A stretch of DNA of 64,000 nt, from NCBI RefSeq assembly GCF_013387495.1, contig NZ_JABZEE010000029.1, forward strand, positions 124,001-188,000, read 5' to 3'. This stretch comes from Streptomyces sp. PKU-EA00015 (lineage in GTDB: Bacteria > Actinomycetota > Actinomycetes > Streptomycetales > Streptomycetaceae). The number at the start of each line of letters is the position of its first letter. The first letter of the stretch is position 1. The position numbers and the translations under genes are program-made. Positions 45,901 to 53,695 of this stretch are shown in pieces. The notes beneath the pieces were generated by a model. The model did not search any database, was not told the origin of the DNA, and was given only the letters and a program-made list of their open reading frames with translations.

Positions 45901-46881
45901 GAGGTACGTCGAGAAGGCGACGAACGTGCCGAGCGTGATCTCGCCCTTCGTCGCCAGCCACCCGCCGACCGCGAGCATGGCCACCTGGCCGAGCGCCGGG
46001 ACGGCCTGCAGGGCGGGCGTGTACCGCGCGTTGAGCCGGATCGTCCGCAGCCTGCCCGCGAACAGCTTCCGGCTCGCCTCGCGCAGCTTCCCGGTCTCCT
46101 GCTCCTCCTGCCCGAACCCCTTCACGACCCGCACGCCCGACACCGCCCCGTCGACGACTCCGGCGACGGCCCCGGCCTGGCTCTGCGCGTACCAGGTGGC
46201 CGGATGGAGCCGGGTACGGCTGCGCTTGGCAATGATCCACAGGGCGGGGGCGACGGCGAGGGCGATCAGGGTGAGCGGCAGGGACAGCCACGCCATGATG
46301 GCCAGGGAGATCGCGAAGAGCAGGAAGTTGCCGATGGTCATCGGCAGCATGAAGAGCAGGCCCTGGATGAGCTGGAGGTCGCTGGTCGCCCGTCCGACGA
46401 CCTGGCCGGTCGACAGCTCGTCCTGGCGCCGCCCGTCGAGCCGGGTGATCGTGCCGTACATCTCGGTGCGCAGGTCGTGCTGGACGTCGAGCGCGAGCCG
46501 GCCGCCGTAGTAGCGGCGGATGTAGGTGAGGACGTATACCGCGAGGGCCGCGGCGATCAGCAGACCGGTCCACACGGCGAGTCTGGGGGCACCCCCGGAC
46601 GAAGTCTGAGGGAGGGACTTCGCCCCGATGACGTCGTCGATGACGACCTTGATGATGAGCGGTACGAGCGCCATGACGGCCATGCCGCCGAGCGAGGACC
46701 CGAGCGCGAGCACCACGTTGCGCCGGTAACGCCAGGCGTAACCGGCCAGACGCCGCGCCCAGCCGTCCTCTTTTCGAGCCGCCGCAGCCACCTGGGCCTC
46801 CCCGTCCGCATACTCGGATCTCGCTGATCCCGACGATCTGATCTTCCGGAAGGCACCAACGCGGACCGGAACGGATTTCAT
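42958..46881 (-). CDS. Double ABC exporter (two TMD-NBD halves in one chain)
   Basis: 1307 residues from the ATG at 46881; a ribosome site sits too close, so the start may be further in (protein similarity clear from WARRLAGYAWRYRRNVVLAL). Each half has six helices and one ATPase: first Walker A GASGSGKST (about 410), signature LSGGQRQRVALARA, Walker B LLLLDDATSAVD; second Walker A GETGAGKST (about 1079), signature LSAGQRQLIALARA, LLLDEATAALD. The Asp in the first Walker B end (DDATS) replaces the usual catalytic Glu, as in heterodimeric exporters with one degenerate site. Actinobacterial lipid or drug exporter; substrate unknown. Confidence 0.95.
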   Translation of the reverse strand: MKSVPVRVGAFRKIRSSGSARSEYADGEAQVAAAARKEDGWARRLAGYAWRYRRNVVLALGSSLGGMAVMALVPLIIKVVIDDVIGAKSLPQTSSGGAPRLAVWTGLLIAAALAVYVLTYIRRYYGGRLALDVQHDLRTEMYGTITRLDGRRQDELSTGQVVGRATSDLQLIQGLLFMLPMTIGNFLLFAISLAIMAWLSLPLTLIALAVAPALWIIAKRSRTRLHPATWYAQSQAGAVAGVVDGAVSGVRVVKGFGQEEQETGKLREASRKLFAGRLRTIRLNARYTPALQAVPALGQVAMLAVGGWLATKGEITLGTFVAFSTYLAQLVGPVRMLAMVLTFGQQARAGVERVLELIDTRPSLSEGTKELPADAEASVEFDDVSFAYADGRPVLDGFSLEIRPGETVAVVGASGSGKSTVSLLLPRFYDVTRGAVLVGGHDVRELTFDSLRSAIGIVPEDSFLFSDTVRANIAYGRPGATQDEIDRAARAAQADRFIAELPDGYDTKVGEHGLTLSGGQRQRVALARAILTDPRLLLLDDATSAVDARVEHEIHEALRQVMAGRTTLLIAHRRSTLGLADRIAVLDGGRLADIGTHEELQERSALYRRLLTDPDELGGVSPGHVLPQAPPEPDEDRTVREELDAEFDAERGITRRLWVRDERAEEAREAKEDASATPELLAQVEALPPATDTPDIDEARAVRAEPAGDRAGEGGRLRSLLRGFGLPLLVSLLLVAVDAGMGLLLPVLIRQGIDEGVEQLALGAVWTASLLALGTVVVQWAAQTGEIRKTGRTGERVLYALRLKIFAQLQRLGLDYYERELTGRIMTRMTTDVDALSTFLQTGLVTAFVSVVTFFGIMVALVVIDVQLALVVFATLPVLIVGTYFFRRKSVKAYELARERISVVNADLQESVSGLRIVQAFRRERDGVADFTARSDSYREARVRGQWLISVYFPFVQLLSSVAAAAVLIVGAGRVEAGTLTTGALVAYLLYIDLFFAPVQQLSQVFDGYQQASVSLGRVQELLREPTSTATAERPREVRKLRGDIAFENVSFAYGSGGDEEEALTGIDLRIPAGQTVAFVGETGAGKSTLVKLVARFYDPTDGRISVTLDDSSPGDRGDGPGGGHDLRELDLTAYRHRLGVVPQEAYLFSGTVRDAIAYGRPGASDAEVEAAARAVGAHDMIATLDGGYLHEVSERGRNLSAGQRQLIALARAELVDPDVLLLDEATAALDLATEAQVTQATDRLTGRRTTLVVAHRLTTAARADRVVVMDHGRVAEDGTHDELLARDGHYAALWRTFIGEDEPATV

Positions 46882-47008
46882 CCCTCCGCAACAAATCCCC
46901 GTCCCTGGTCCTAGGACCGCCCGGACGCGGGACGGGCGCGCCCACGCCACGAAGAGCACCGGCTCCGGCCTTGACCTCAATCATGCTCGAGGTACCAGGA
47001 TCGCGGTC

Positions 47009-47518
47009 ATGGACATCACCCAGATGCGGCTCGAGCTGCGCGCGCTGACCGACCGGGCCGAGATCACCGACCTCCTCGCCCGCTACCTCCGCTCCCTGGA
47101 CGAGGACGTCCTCGACGAGGAGTGGGCCCGCGCCTTCCACACCGAGGACGTCACCGCCGAGATGCCTGTGGGCACGGTCCACGGACGCGACGCCGTGCGG
47201 GCGACGGTCGCCCGCGCCATGGCCCTGTTCGACCGGACGGTGCACCTGGGCGGCAGCCCCGTGATCGAGATCGACGGCGACCGGGCCACGGCCCGCGGCC
47301 CGCAGTTGAGCACCCACGTCCTGGCGGACGGCTCGGAGGACGTCTTCGTCTCCGCCGGCCTCTCCGAGACGGAGCTGGTCAGGACGGCGGAGGGCTGGCG
47401 CATCTCGGCGACGGCCCTGCGCGTCGTGTGGACGCGGGGGACCCCGCCGCGTCTGCCGGAGGGACTGGGCCCGCAGGCAGGCACCGGTTCGCCGGACACA
47501 GCCGTGGGTAGTCACTGA
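47009..47518 (+). CDS. SnoaL-like (NTF2 fold) protein
   Basis: 169 residues. Starts TQMRLELRALTDRAEITDLLARYLRSLDE, then HTEDVTAEMPVGTVHGRDAVRATVARAM: the usual opening of SnoaL_4-type polyketide cyclase-like proteins, with a beta-rich second half (TELVRTAEGWRISATALRVVW). Substrate unknown. It is divergent from the double ABC exporter by 127 bases. The final 25 residues are low-complexity. Confidence 0.88.
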   Translation: MDITQMRLELRALTDRAEITDLLARYLRSLDEDVLDEEWARAFHTEDVTAEMPVGTVHGRDAVRATVARAMALFDRTVHLGGSPVIEIDGDRATARGPQLSTHVLADGSEDVFVSAGLSETELVRTAEGWRISATALRVVWTRGTPPRLPEGLGPQAGTGSPDTAVGSH

Positions 47519-47562
47519 CGGCGCCCGGCGGGCATCGCCCGGGCCCTTGCGAGGGAGGGGAC

Positions 47563-47934
47563 ATGCCCGACGCTCCGCCGAGCCGTGGTCATCTCAGCGG
47601 CCAGCTGTACGCGACCCTCCGGGCGCTGGAGGCTCTCGGCGCCGCCCACCGGAAGCTGGAGGAGTTGCGGCCGAACGACAAGGTGTGGACCAGCCCGCTG
47701 AAGTGGCTGCCGGGCATGCTGGGCGAGGCGGGTGACCACCTGGTCCGGGCCCGGCGCCGGGGACGCGCGCACGGCGCGGCGGCCGACGAGCTGTTCCGGG
47801 CCATACCGGACTGCCTCCCGCCCAAGGGAGAACTGCCCGGCTTCCTCTCGGACGGGGAGCCGGACAGGTTCGACGAGGGGTACCGCCTGCGGATGGCCGC
47901 GTACACGGCCGCTCACGGCGCACTGCTGGAGTGA
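47563..47934 (+). CDS. Hypothetical protein
   Basis: 123 residues, mostly helical and charged (QLYATLRALEALGAAHRKLEEL, GDHLVRARRRGRAHGAAADELF). Strong GAGGGAGGGG before the ATG and good codon bias support it as real. It lies 45 bases after the SnoaL-like gene in the same direction. I do not recognise the family; no membrane segment or signal. Confidence 0.75.
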   Translation: MPDAPPSRGHLSGQLYATLRALEALGAAHRKLEELRPNDKVWTSPLKWLPGMLGEAGDHLVRARRRGRAHGAAADELFRAIPDCLPPKGELPGFLSDGEPDRFDEGYRLRMAAYTAAHGALLE

Positions 47935-47946
47935 TCGGCCAGCGCC

Positions 47947-48744
47947 TCACGCGTCCCGGCGCATCAGCCGCCGGCCGCCCGCCCACAGGGCCGCCGCCAC
48001 CCACAGCACCAGGACGCCGGTACCGGTCCAGGGGCCCAGCGGGCCGTCCGGCTCCTGGAGGAGGATCTGCTGCCCGGCCCTGTCGGGCAGGAAGTCGACC
48101 CAGCCGCCGCCCTGCGACACGTCACCGAGGACGAACGACAGCATCAGCAGGAACGGGATGAGGATGCCCATGACCGCCGGGGCACTGCGCAGCAGAGCGG
48201 CGAGCCCGGCGGCGAGCAGGGTGATCAGCGCCAGATAGAGCCCGCACCCGACAACCGCCCGCAGCGCCCCGGGTGCGCCGATGCCCACGCCGTCGTCGCC
48301 GAGGAGCGTCTGGCCCAGCGCGAAGCAGGCCGCGCTCGTGGCCAGACCGACCGCGAGCGACAGCAGTCCGACCACCGCGATCTTGCCCGCCCAGAAGACA
48401 CCTCTGCGCGGAACGGCGGCCAGCGAGACGCGGATGCCACCGTCGCGGTACTCACCCGCGACGGCGATCGAGCCGAAGCAGACGGCCGCGATCTGGCCGA
48501 AGTTGAGACCGAAGAACGACGAGTGGACAGGATCGAACCCGGGCTCGGACAGCTCTTCGGCGCTGAACGTCGCGCACATCAGGGCCGAGAACCCGACGGT
48601 CGCCGCGAACACGGAGGCGAGCGTGAGGCACTGGGAGCGCACGGTGCGGATCTTCAGCCACTCGGAGCGCAGGACGGGCCGGACGGACAGGGTGGCCGGG
48701 GCGCTCAGGGTGGTCGGGGTGGTCGCGGCGGGAACGACGGACAT
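47947..48744 (-). CDS. ABC-2 type permease
   Basis: 265 residues with six predicted helices, starting after SEWLKIRTVRSQCLTLASVF, a standard ABC-2 permease opening. The last residues (GGRRLMRRDA) face the cytoplasm. Three bases separate it from the ATPase gene, so the two make one transporter. Divergent from the kinase/regulator pair, as in drug- or peptide-sensing modules. Confidence 0.93.
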   Translation of the reverse strand: MSVVPAATTPTTLSAPATLSVRPVLRSEWLKIRTVRSQCLTLASVFAATVGFSALMCATFSAEELSEPGFDPVHSSFFGLNFGQIAAVCFGSIAVAGEYRDGGIRVSLAAVPRRGVFWAGKIAVVGLLSLAVGLATSAACFALGQTLLGDDGVGIGAPGALRAVVGCGLYLALITLLAAGLAALLRSAPAVMGILIPFLLMLSFVLGDVSQGGGWVDFLPDRAGQQILLQEPDGPLGPWTGTGVLVLWVAAALWAGGRRLMRRDA

Positions 48745-48747
48745 GGT

Positions 48748-49683
48748 TCATGCCTCCTGTACGGCCGGGGCGGGGCGGGTGGCGGCGTACTCGGCCTCGT
48801 CGGCGGTGAGCGCGAGGTACGCGTCCTCCAACGAGGGCTCCTCGGCGGCGAGTTCGAGGATCGGGATGCCTTCCCGTGCGGCGAGCGGCCCGATGTCCTC
48901 GACCCGCGCGCCGTCGACGGCCCACCGGCCGTCCTCCCCTTCGACGGGGGCGAGCCCCCTGCCGGTGAGGACGGCCCGCAGCCGCGCGCCCTCCGTCGTG
49001 CGCAGCCGCACCCGCGGGGTGGTCCAGGCGTCGACGAACTCCCGCATCCCGGTGTCCGCCAGCAGCCGCCCCCGGCCCAGCACGACGAGATGGTCCGCGA
49101 ACGACGCCGTCTCGCCCATCAGATGGCTCGAGACCAGGACGGTCCTTCCCTCCCGGGCCAGGTCCCTCATCAGCCCGCGGATCCAGATGATGCCCTCGGG
49201 GTCGAGGCCGTTGGACGGTTCGTCCAGCACGATCACCGCCGGGTCGCCGAGCAGCGCCGCGGCGATCCCGAGCCGCTGGCGCATGCCGAGGGAGAACGTC
49301 CGGATCCTGCGCCGGGCGACGGACGCGATCCCGGTCCGCTCCAGGACGTCGTCCACCCGCGCCGCCGGAATGCGGCCCGCCGCGGCGAGGATGCGCAGAT
49401 GGTCGCGGGCGGTCCGCGCCCCGTGCGCGGCCTGCGCGTCGAGCAGCGCGCCGACGTGCCGCATCGGCTCGTCGAGCGCCGCGTAGGGACGCCCGCCGAT
49501 CGTGGCCGTTCCCGAGGTGGGCCGGTCCAGGCCGAGGACCAGGCGCATGGTGGTCGACTTCCCGGCGCCGTTGGGCCCGAGGAAGCCGGTGACACGACCC
49601 GGCCGGACAGTGAACGTCACGCGGTCCAGCGCGCGCCGCCCGCCGTACTCCTTGGTGAGGTCTGTGATGTCGATGCTGGTCAT
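48748..49683 (-). CDS. ABC transporter ATP-binding protein
   Basis: 311 residues from the ATG at 49681-49683. Walker A GPNGAGKST, signature FSLGMRQRLG, Walker B VIVLDEPSNGLD and H-loop VSSHLMGE are complete; a C-terminal DUF4162-like part (about 220-300) follows. Partner of the permease three bases downstream. Probably exports a drug, peptide or lipid; expression is likely controlled by the divergent two-component pair. Confidence 0.95.
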   Translation of the reverse strand: MTSIDITDLTKEYGGRRALDRVTFTVRPGRVTGFLGPNGAGKSTTMRLVLGLDRPTSGTATIGGRPYAALDEPMRHVGALLDAQAAHGARTARDHLRILAAAGRIPAARVDDVLERTGIASVARRRIRTFSLGMRQRLGIAAALLGDPAVIVLDEPSNGLDPEGIIWIRGLMRDLAREGRTVLVSSHLMGETASFADHLVVLGRGRLLADTGMREFVDAWTTPRVRLRTTEGARLRAVLTGRGLAPVEGEDGRWAVDGARVEDIGPLAAREGIPILELAAEEPSLEDAYLALTADEAEYAATRPAPAVQEA

Positions 49684-49792
49684 GGCAGCAAGCCTGGCCG
49701 GGCGGCGGGTGGCCGGGCCTCCCTCGCCCGTGGAGATCCTCTCCCCCGTGCGGGGGAGCCTCGGCCCCCGGAGCCGCTGGCACGATGGCGGA

Positions 49793-50980
49793 ATGCTCCG
49801 CTTCCTCCGCCCGCTGACCCGGCGTGTCACCTACACCCGCTGGCTGCATCTCCTCATCAGCACCCTCGTGATCGGCGTGTGGCTCTTCATCACGGAGGAC
49901 GCCCTCTACGTGCCGGTGATCGCGCTCGCGCTGCTGGGTTTCCTTCCGGCGATGCGGCTGGTCGAGGGCCTCCAGGCAAGGCTGCTGCTGTCGCCGTACG
50001 GGTACAAGGACGACGCCTCGGGCATCGCCGTGTCCTCGTCGACGACCTGGGCGGACCGGTGGCGGACCGTGCTGTGGCTGGAACTCCGGCTCGGCCTCGG
50101 GATGCTGACCGGCCGGGCCACGGTCCACCTGCTCGGGCTCTCGTTCGACCTCGCGCTGCAGGCGGGCGGCGGCAGCGCCGACTCGGGTTCACTCGTCCCC
50201 CTGCCGGCCGGCGACGGCCACTGGTGGTACGCGCTGCTCGTCCCCGTACCGATCGCACTCCTCCTCGCCTGCGTCGTCGGGCTCGGCGAGCTGATCGCCT
50301 TCCTCGCCCGCCGGCTGCTGGGCCCCTCGGCGGCGGAACGTCTCGCCGCCCTGGAGGAGCGCACCGAGCAACTCCTCGAACGCAACCGCATCGCCCGTGA
50401 ACTGCACGACTCGATCGGGCACGCGCTGACCGTGGCGGTGGTGCAGGCGGGTGCGGCACGGGCGGCGGGGAACGCGGAGTTCACCGAGCGCGCGCTCTCC
50501 GCGATCGAGGAGACCGGGCGCAGTGCGCTGGAGGACCTGGAACGCGTGCTGCTCGTGCTGCGCGAGTCCGGGCAGCCCGTCGGCAGCCGCCCCACGCTCG
50601 CCGACGCCGACCGGCTGCTGGAGTCGGCGCGCGCGTCCGGCGCCGAGGTGGACGCCGAGGTGACCGGACCGCTGACGCAGGTGCCGGGGCCGGTGTCCCG
50701 GGAGGGCTACCGCATCGTCCAGGAGGCCCTGACCAACGTCCTGCGGCACGCGGGTCCGGTGCCGACGCGCGTGCGGATAGCCGTCGCGGACGGCCGGCTC
50801 GAGCTGGAGGTGCACAGCGCGCTCGCCGGGCCCGTCGCCCCTGTCGCGACGGGCTCCCGCGGCAGTGGTCTGCGCGGCATCCGGGAGCGGGCGGCACTGC
50901 TCGGCGGGGAGGCGACGACGGGTCCGCACGAGGGCCGGTGGAGGGTGCGGGTGGGGCTGCCGCTGGACGGCCTACGCTGA
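49793..50980 (+). CDS. Two-component sensor histidine kinase (HisKA_3 type)
   Basis: 395 residues. About four membrane helices (22-42, 45-65, 98-125, 150-175) with no large outer domain, then the dimerisation box ERNRIARELHDSIGHALTVA (phosphorylated His in ELHDS), and HATPase_c with N-box NVLRHAG and G-box GSGLRGIRERAALLGG. NarL-class kinase. The regulator begins four bases after its stop. Weak ribosome site before the chosen ATG; other starts are possible. Confidence 0.93.
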   Translation: MLRFLRPLTRRVTYTRWLHLLISTLVIGVWLFITEDALYVPVIALALLGFLPAMRLVEGLQARLLLSPYGYKDDASGIAVSSSTTWADRWRTVLWLELRLGLGMLTGRATVHLLGLSFDLALQAGGGSADSGSLVPLPAGDGHWWYALLVPVPIALLLACVVGLGELIAFLARRLLGPSAAERLAALEERTEQLLERNRIARELHDSIGHALTVAVVQAGAARAAGNAEFTERALSAIEETGRSALEDLERVLLVLRESGQPVGSRPTLADADRLLESARASGAEVDAEVTGPLTQVPGPVSREGYRIVQEALTNVLRHAGPVPTRVRIAVADGRLELEVHSALAGPVAPVATGSRGSGLRGIRERAALLGGEATTGPHEGRWRVRVGLPLDGLR

Positions 50981-50984
50981 GCGG

Positions 50985-51635
50985 GTGCCGATCACCGTAC
51001 TGATTGTCGACGACGAACCACTCGTACGGGCGGGCCTGCGTGCCGTGCTGGAGGCGCAGCCGGACATCGAGGTGGCCGGCGAGGCCGCCGACGGGGCGGC
51101 CGTCATCCCGCTGGTACGGCAACTGCGGCCGGACGTCGTCGCGATGGACGTCCGGATGCCGCTGCTCGACGGCATCGAGGCGACCCGCGCGGTCCTGCGG
51201 ACCGTCGACGACCCGCCCAAGATCCTGGTGGTCACGACGTTCGAGAACGACGAGTACGTGTACGAGGCGCTGCGCGCGGGCGCCGACGGCTTCCTGCTCA
51301 AGCGGGCCCGCCCGGCCGAGATCGTGCACGCGGTGCGGCTGGTCGCGGAGGGCGAGTCGCTGCTCTTCCCCGCGGCGGTCCGCTCGCTGGCCGCCGAGTA
51401 CGGGACCACGGCGGCACGCTCGGCGATGGAGCGGGCCGCCCTGACGGACCGCGAGGCGGCAGTGCTGCGGCTGATGGCACGGGGCATGTCCAACGCGGAG
51501 ATCGCCGCGCAGCTGGTCGTCGGCACGGAGACCGTCAAGACGCATGTGAGCGCCGTGCTGGCCAAACTGGGGGCGAGGGACCGGACGCAGGCGGTCATCG
51601 CGGCGTACGAGTCGGGGTTCGTCACACCGGCGTGA
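50985..51635 (+). CDS. NarL/LuxR-family response regulator
   Basis: 216 residues from the GTG at 50985. Receiver domain: acidic pair VLIVDDEP, phosphorylation Asp in VVAMDVRMPLLDG (about 54), Thr in VVTTFENDEY and Lys in GFLLKRARP. C-terminal LuxR helix-turn-helix: LTDREAAVLRLMARGMSNAE and GTETVKTHVSAVLAKLG. Pairs with the kinase just upstream; the divergent ABC operon is the likely target. Confidence 0.95.
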   Translation: MPITVLIVDDEPLVRAGLRAVLEAQPDIEVAGEAADGAAVIPLVRQLRPDVVAMDVRMPLLDGIEATRAVLRTVDDPPKILVVTTFENDEYVYEALRAGADGFLLKRARPAEIVHAVRLVAEGESLLFPAAVRSLAAEYGTTAARSAMERAALTDREAAVLRLMARGMSNAEIAAQLVVGTETVKTHVSAVLAKLGARDRTQAVIAAYESGFVTPA

Positions 51636-51778
51636 GCGATGAGATCCGGGTCGCGGCCGGGGGTCCCGAACTCGCCGAGCGTCCCGAGACCCGGCTGTGG
51701 CTCACCGTCGGGCTCCCTGAGGAGCGGGGCCGCTGGGTGGTGGCGCACGAGCACCACTCGTTCGCCGACACGACCTGA
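51632..51778 (+). pseudogene. 48-residue C-terminal remnant of a SnoaL-like protein
   Basis: GTG at 51632 overlaps the response regulator stop (GTGA) and leads to 48 residues: ...PETRLWLTVGLPEERGRWVV then AHEHHSFADTT. This equals the last strands of SgcJ/SnoaL-like NTF2 proteins, whose normal length is 120-150 residues. The first two thirds are missing. Probably a remnant fused behind the regulator by deletion. Confidence 0.65.
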
Positions 51779-51797
51779 CGGGCGCTCCGGAGACGAG

Positions 51798-51839
51798 CCC
51801 GGCCCCGCCGGCCCGGGGACAGTGGGCGGCGGGGCCGGG
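51798..51839. terminator. Bidirectional terminator-like hairpin
   Basis: CCCGGCCCCGCC and GGCGGGGCCGGG form a perfect 12-pair stem between the response regulator unit and the convergent thiamine-diphosphate enzyme gene. Confidence 0.75.
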
Positions 51840-51862
51840 AGCCGCGGGTCACGCCGCGTGCG

Positions 51863-53545
51863 TCACAGGTGCGTCGGGGCGAACATCCGCAGCAGGGCGG
51901 GGAGCACGACCACCGAGGGGCCGGGCTGCGCCAGGGCCTTGGCCAGGTCCTCGGACAGCGTCTCGGGGCTCGTCCGGGTCGCCGGGACGCCGAAGGACTC
52001 CGCCAGCGCGACGAAGTCCGGGCGCGCCAGTTCCGTCGCCGTGGCCTGCCCGAACGCGTCCGTCATGTACTCGCGCAGGATGCCGTAGCCGCCGTCGTCC
52101 ACGATCAGCCAGGTGACCGGCAGGTCGTACTGGCGGGCCGTGGCCAGCTCGGCGATCGAGTACATCGCGCCGCCGTCGCCCGAGACGGCGAGTACCGGGC
52201 GGGTGGGGTCGGCGACGGCCGCGCCGAGCGCCGCCGGGAAGCCGTAGCCGAGGCCGCCGGCGCCCTGGGCGGAGTGCATCGTGTTGGGCCGGCGGGCGTC
52301 GAAGGCGGACCATGCCCAGTACGCGAGGATCGTCATGTCCCAGAAGCTGGGCGAGTCGTCCGGCAGGGCCTCGCGCACGGAGGCCAGGACCTGCTGCTCC
52401 AGGGTCAGTTCCTGGGAGTCGATCCGGGCGCGGACCGCGGCGAGGACCTCGCGCACGGCGTCGGCCGCCGACGGGTCGCGGCGGTCCTCCACCGTCTCCA
52501 GCAGGGCCGACAGCGCGAGGCGCGCGTCCGCGTGGATGCCGAGCCCGGCGTGGTTGGACTCCAGCTTGCCGAGGTCGGCCTCGATCTGGATCACGCGGCC
52601 GCGCGGGGCGAACGTGTGGTAGTTCGAGGAGAGTTCGCCGAGGCCCGAGCCGACGACGAGCAGGACGTCGGCGGACTCCAGGAAGTCGGTCGTGCGGCGG
52701 TCCTCCAGCCAGGACTGGAGGGACAGCGGGTGCTCCCAGGGGAAGGCGCCCTTGCCGCCGAAGGTGGTGACGACCGGCGCGTCGATCTTCTCGGCGAGCG
52801 CGCGCAGCTTGCCCGAGGCGTCGGAGCGCACCACGCCGCCGCCGGCGATGATCACGGGGCGCTCGGCGGTGGACAGCAGGTGGGCGGCCACGGCGGTCAG
52901 TTCGGGGCGCGGCACGACGTCCTCGGGCGTGGCGTCCACCGCCGTGACGACCGGCACAGCGGTCTCGGCGAGCAGGACGTCCTGCGGGATCTCGACCCAC
53001 ACGGGTCCGTGCGGTGCGGTCAGCGCCGACTCCCACGCCGCCGCGATCGCCGACGGGATCTGCGAGGCGGTGCGAACGGTGTGCACGGACTTCACGATGT
53101 CGCGGAACGACGCCTGCTGGTCGCGCAGTTCGTGCAGGTAGCCGTGGCGTCCGCCGCCGAGCCCGGCCACCGGGATCTGGCTGCCGATCGCCAGCACGGG
53201 CGCCGATGCCGCGGCGGCCTCCTGGAGCGCGGCCAGCGACATCAGCGCGCCGGGGCCGGTGGACAGCAGCAGCGGCGCGGCCTCGCCGGTGACGCGGCCG
53301 TAGGCGTCGGCGGCGAAGCCCGCGTTGTTCTCGACGCGCAGCCCGACGTAGGTCAGGCTCGAGCGGCGCAGCGCGTCGAACATGCCGAGCGCGTGCTGCC
53401 CCGGCAGCCCGAAGACGGTCGTCGCCCCGAGGCCCTGCAGGGTCTCGACGACGAGGTCGCCGCCGTTGCGCCCGGCGGGCGGGTTCAGCGCGGCCTCGGT
53501 CTGCGCGGCGGTGGGCCGCAGGACGAGGTCGTGGTCGTGGGTCAC
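51863..53545 (-). CDS. Thiamine diphosphate-binding enzyme (acetolactate synthase-like; possible 2-ketoarginine decarboxylase)
   Basis: 560 residues from a GTG. Domains: PYR (about 28-195; active Glu in RVENNAGFAADAYGR), middle (RPVIIAGGGVVRSDASGK) and PP (about 390-545; SGDGGAMYSIAELATARQYD with thiamine diphosphate GDG motif, then IVDDGGYGILREYM). Not a true acetolactate synthase by context: no ilvN or ilvC nearby. AruI of Pseudomonas, the 2-ketoarginine decarboxylase, is the same class and nearly the same length, and the next gene encodes an agmatinase/guanidinobutyrase. I infer a keto-acid decarboxylase of arginine breakdown; not proven. Confidence 0.9.
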   Translation of the reverse strand: MTHDHDLVLRPTAAQTEAALNPPAGRNGGDLVVETLQGLGATTVFGLPGQHALGMFDALRRSSLTYVGLRVENNAGFAADAYGRVTGEAAPLLLSTGPGALMSLAALQEAAAASAPVLAIGSQIPVAGLGGGRHGYLHELRDQQASFRDIVKSVHTVRTASQIPSAIAAAWESALTAPHGPVWVEIPQDVLLAETAVPVVTAVDATPEDVVPRPELTAVAAHLLSTAERPVIIAGGGVVRSDASGKLRALAEKIDAPVVTTFGGKGAFPWEHPLSLQSWLEDRRTTDFLESADVLLVVGSGLGELSSNYHTFAPRGRVIQIEADLGKLESNHAGLGIHADARLALSALLETVEDRRDPSAADAVREVLAAVRARIDSQELTLEQQVLASVREALPDDSPSFWDMTILAYWAWSAFDARRPNTMHSAQGAGGLGYGFPAALGAAVADPTRPVLAVSGDGGAMYSIAELATARQYDLPVTWLIVDDGGYGILREYMTDAFGQATATELARPDFVALAESFGVPATRTSPETLSEDLAKALAQPGPSVVVLPALLRMFAPTHL

Positions 53546-53664
53546 CGTGGCGTCCTTAGCGTCTCGATCGTTGCGTACGTCTGCCTCCGGGCGCGTGCGC
53601 CCGGCGTAGGGCCTTCCGGCCTCCCGGCTCGACGTTACGCGCGCGCCCCGGCCGGCAGGCCGGT

Positions 53665-53688
53665 GCCGGTCCCGGTGACGGGACCGGC
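53665..53688 (-). terminator. Terminator-like hairpin after the agmatinase gene
   Basis: GCCGGTCCCG, loop GTGA, CGGGACCGGC: perfect ten-pair stem just downstream of the agmatinase stop, in the 150-base gap before the decarboxylase-like gene. Confidence 0.7.
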
Positions 53689-53695
53689 GGCGCGG

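Noticed and set aside
42934..46827. 1297-residue + strand open frame opposite the double ABC exporter
   Set aside because: It is a GC-rich antisense shadow: no domain, low-complexity Gly/Arg/Asp content, and the opposite strand has all ABC motifs.
51863..53545. True acetolactate synthase (ilvB)
   Set aside because: No ilvN or ilvC neighbour; lies with a ureohydrolase, symporter and PucR regulator instead, which fits another keto-acid substrate better.
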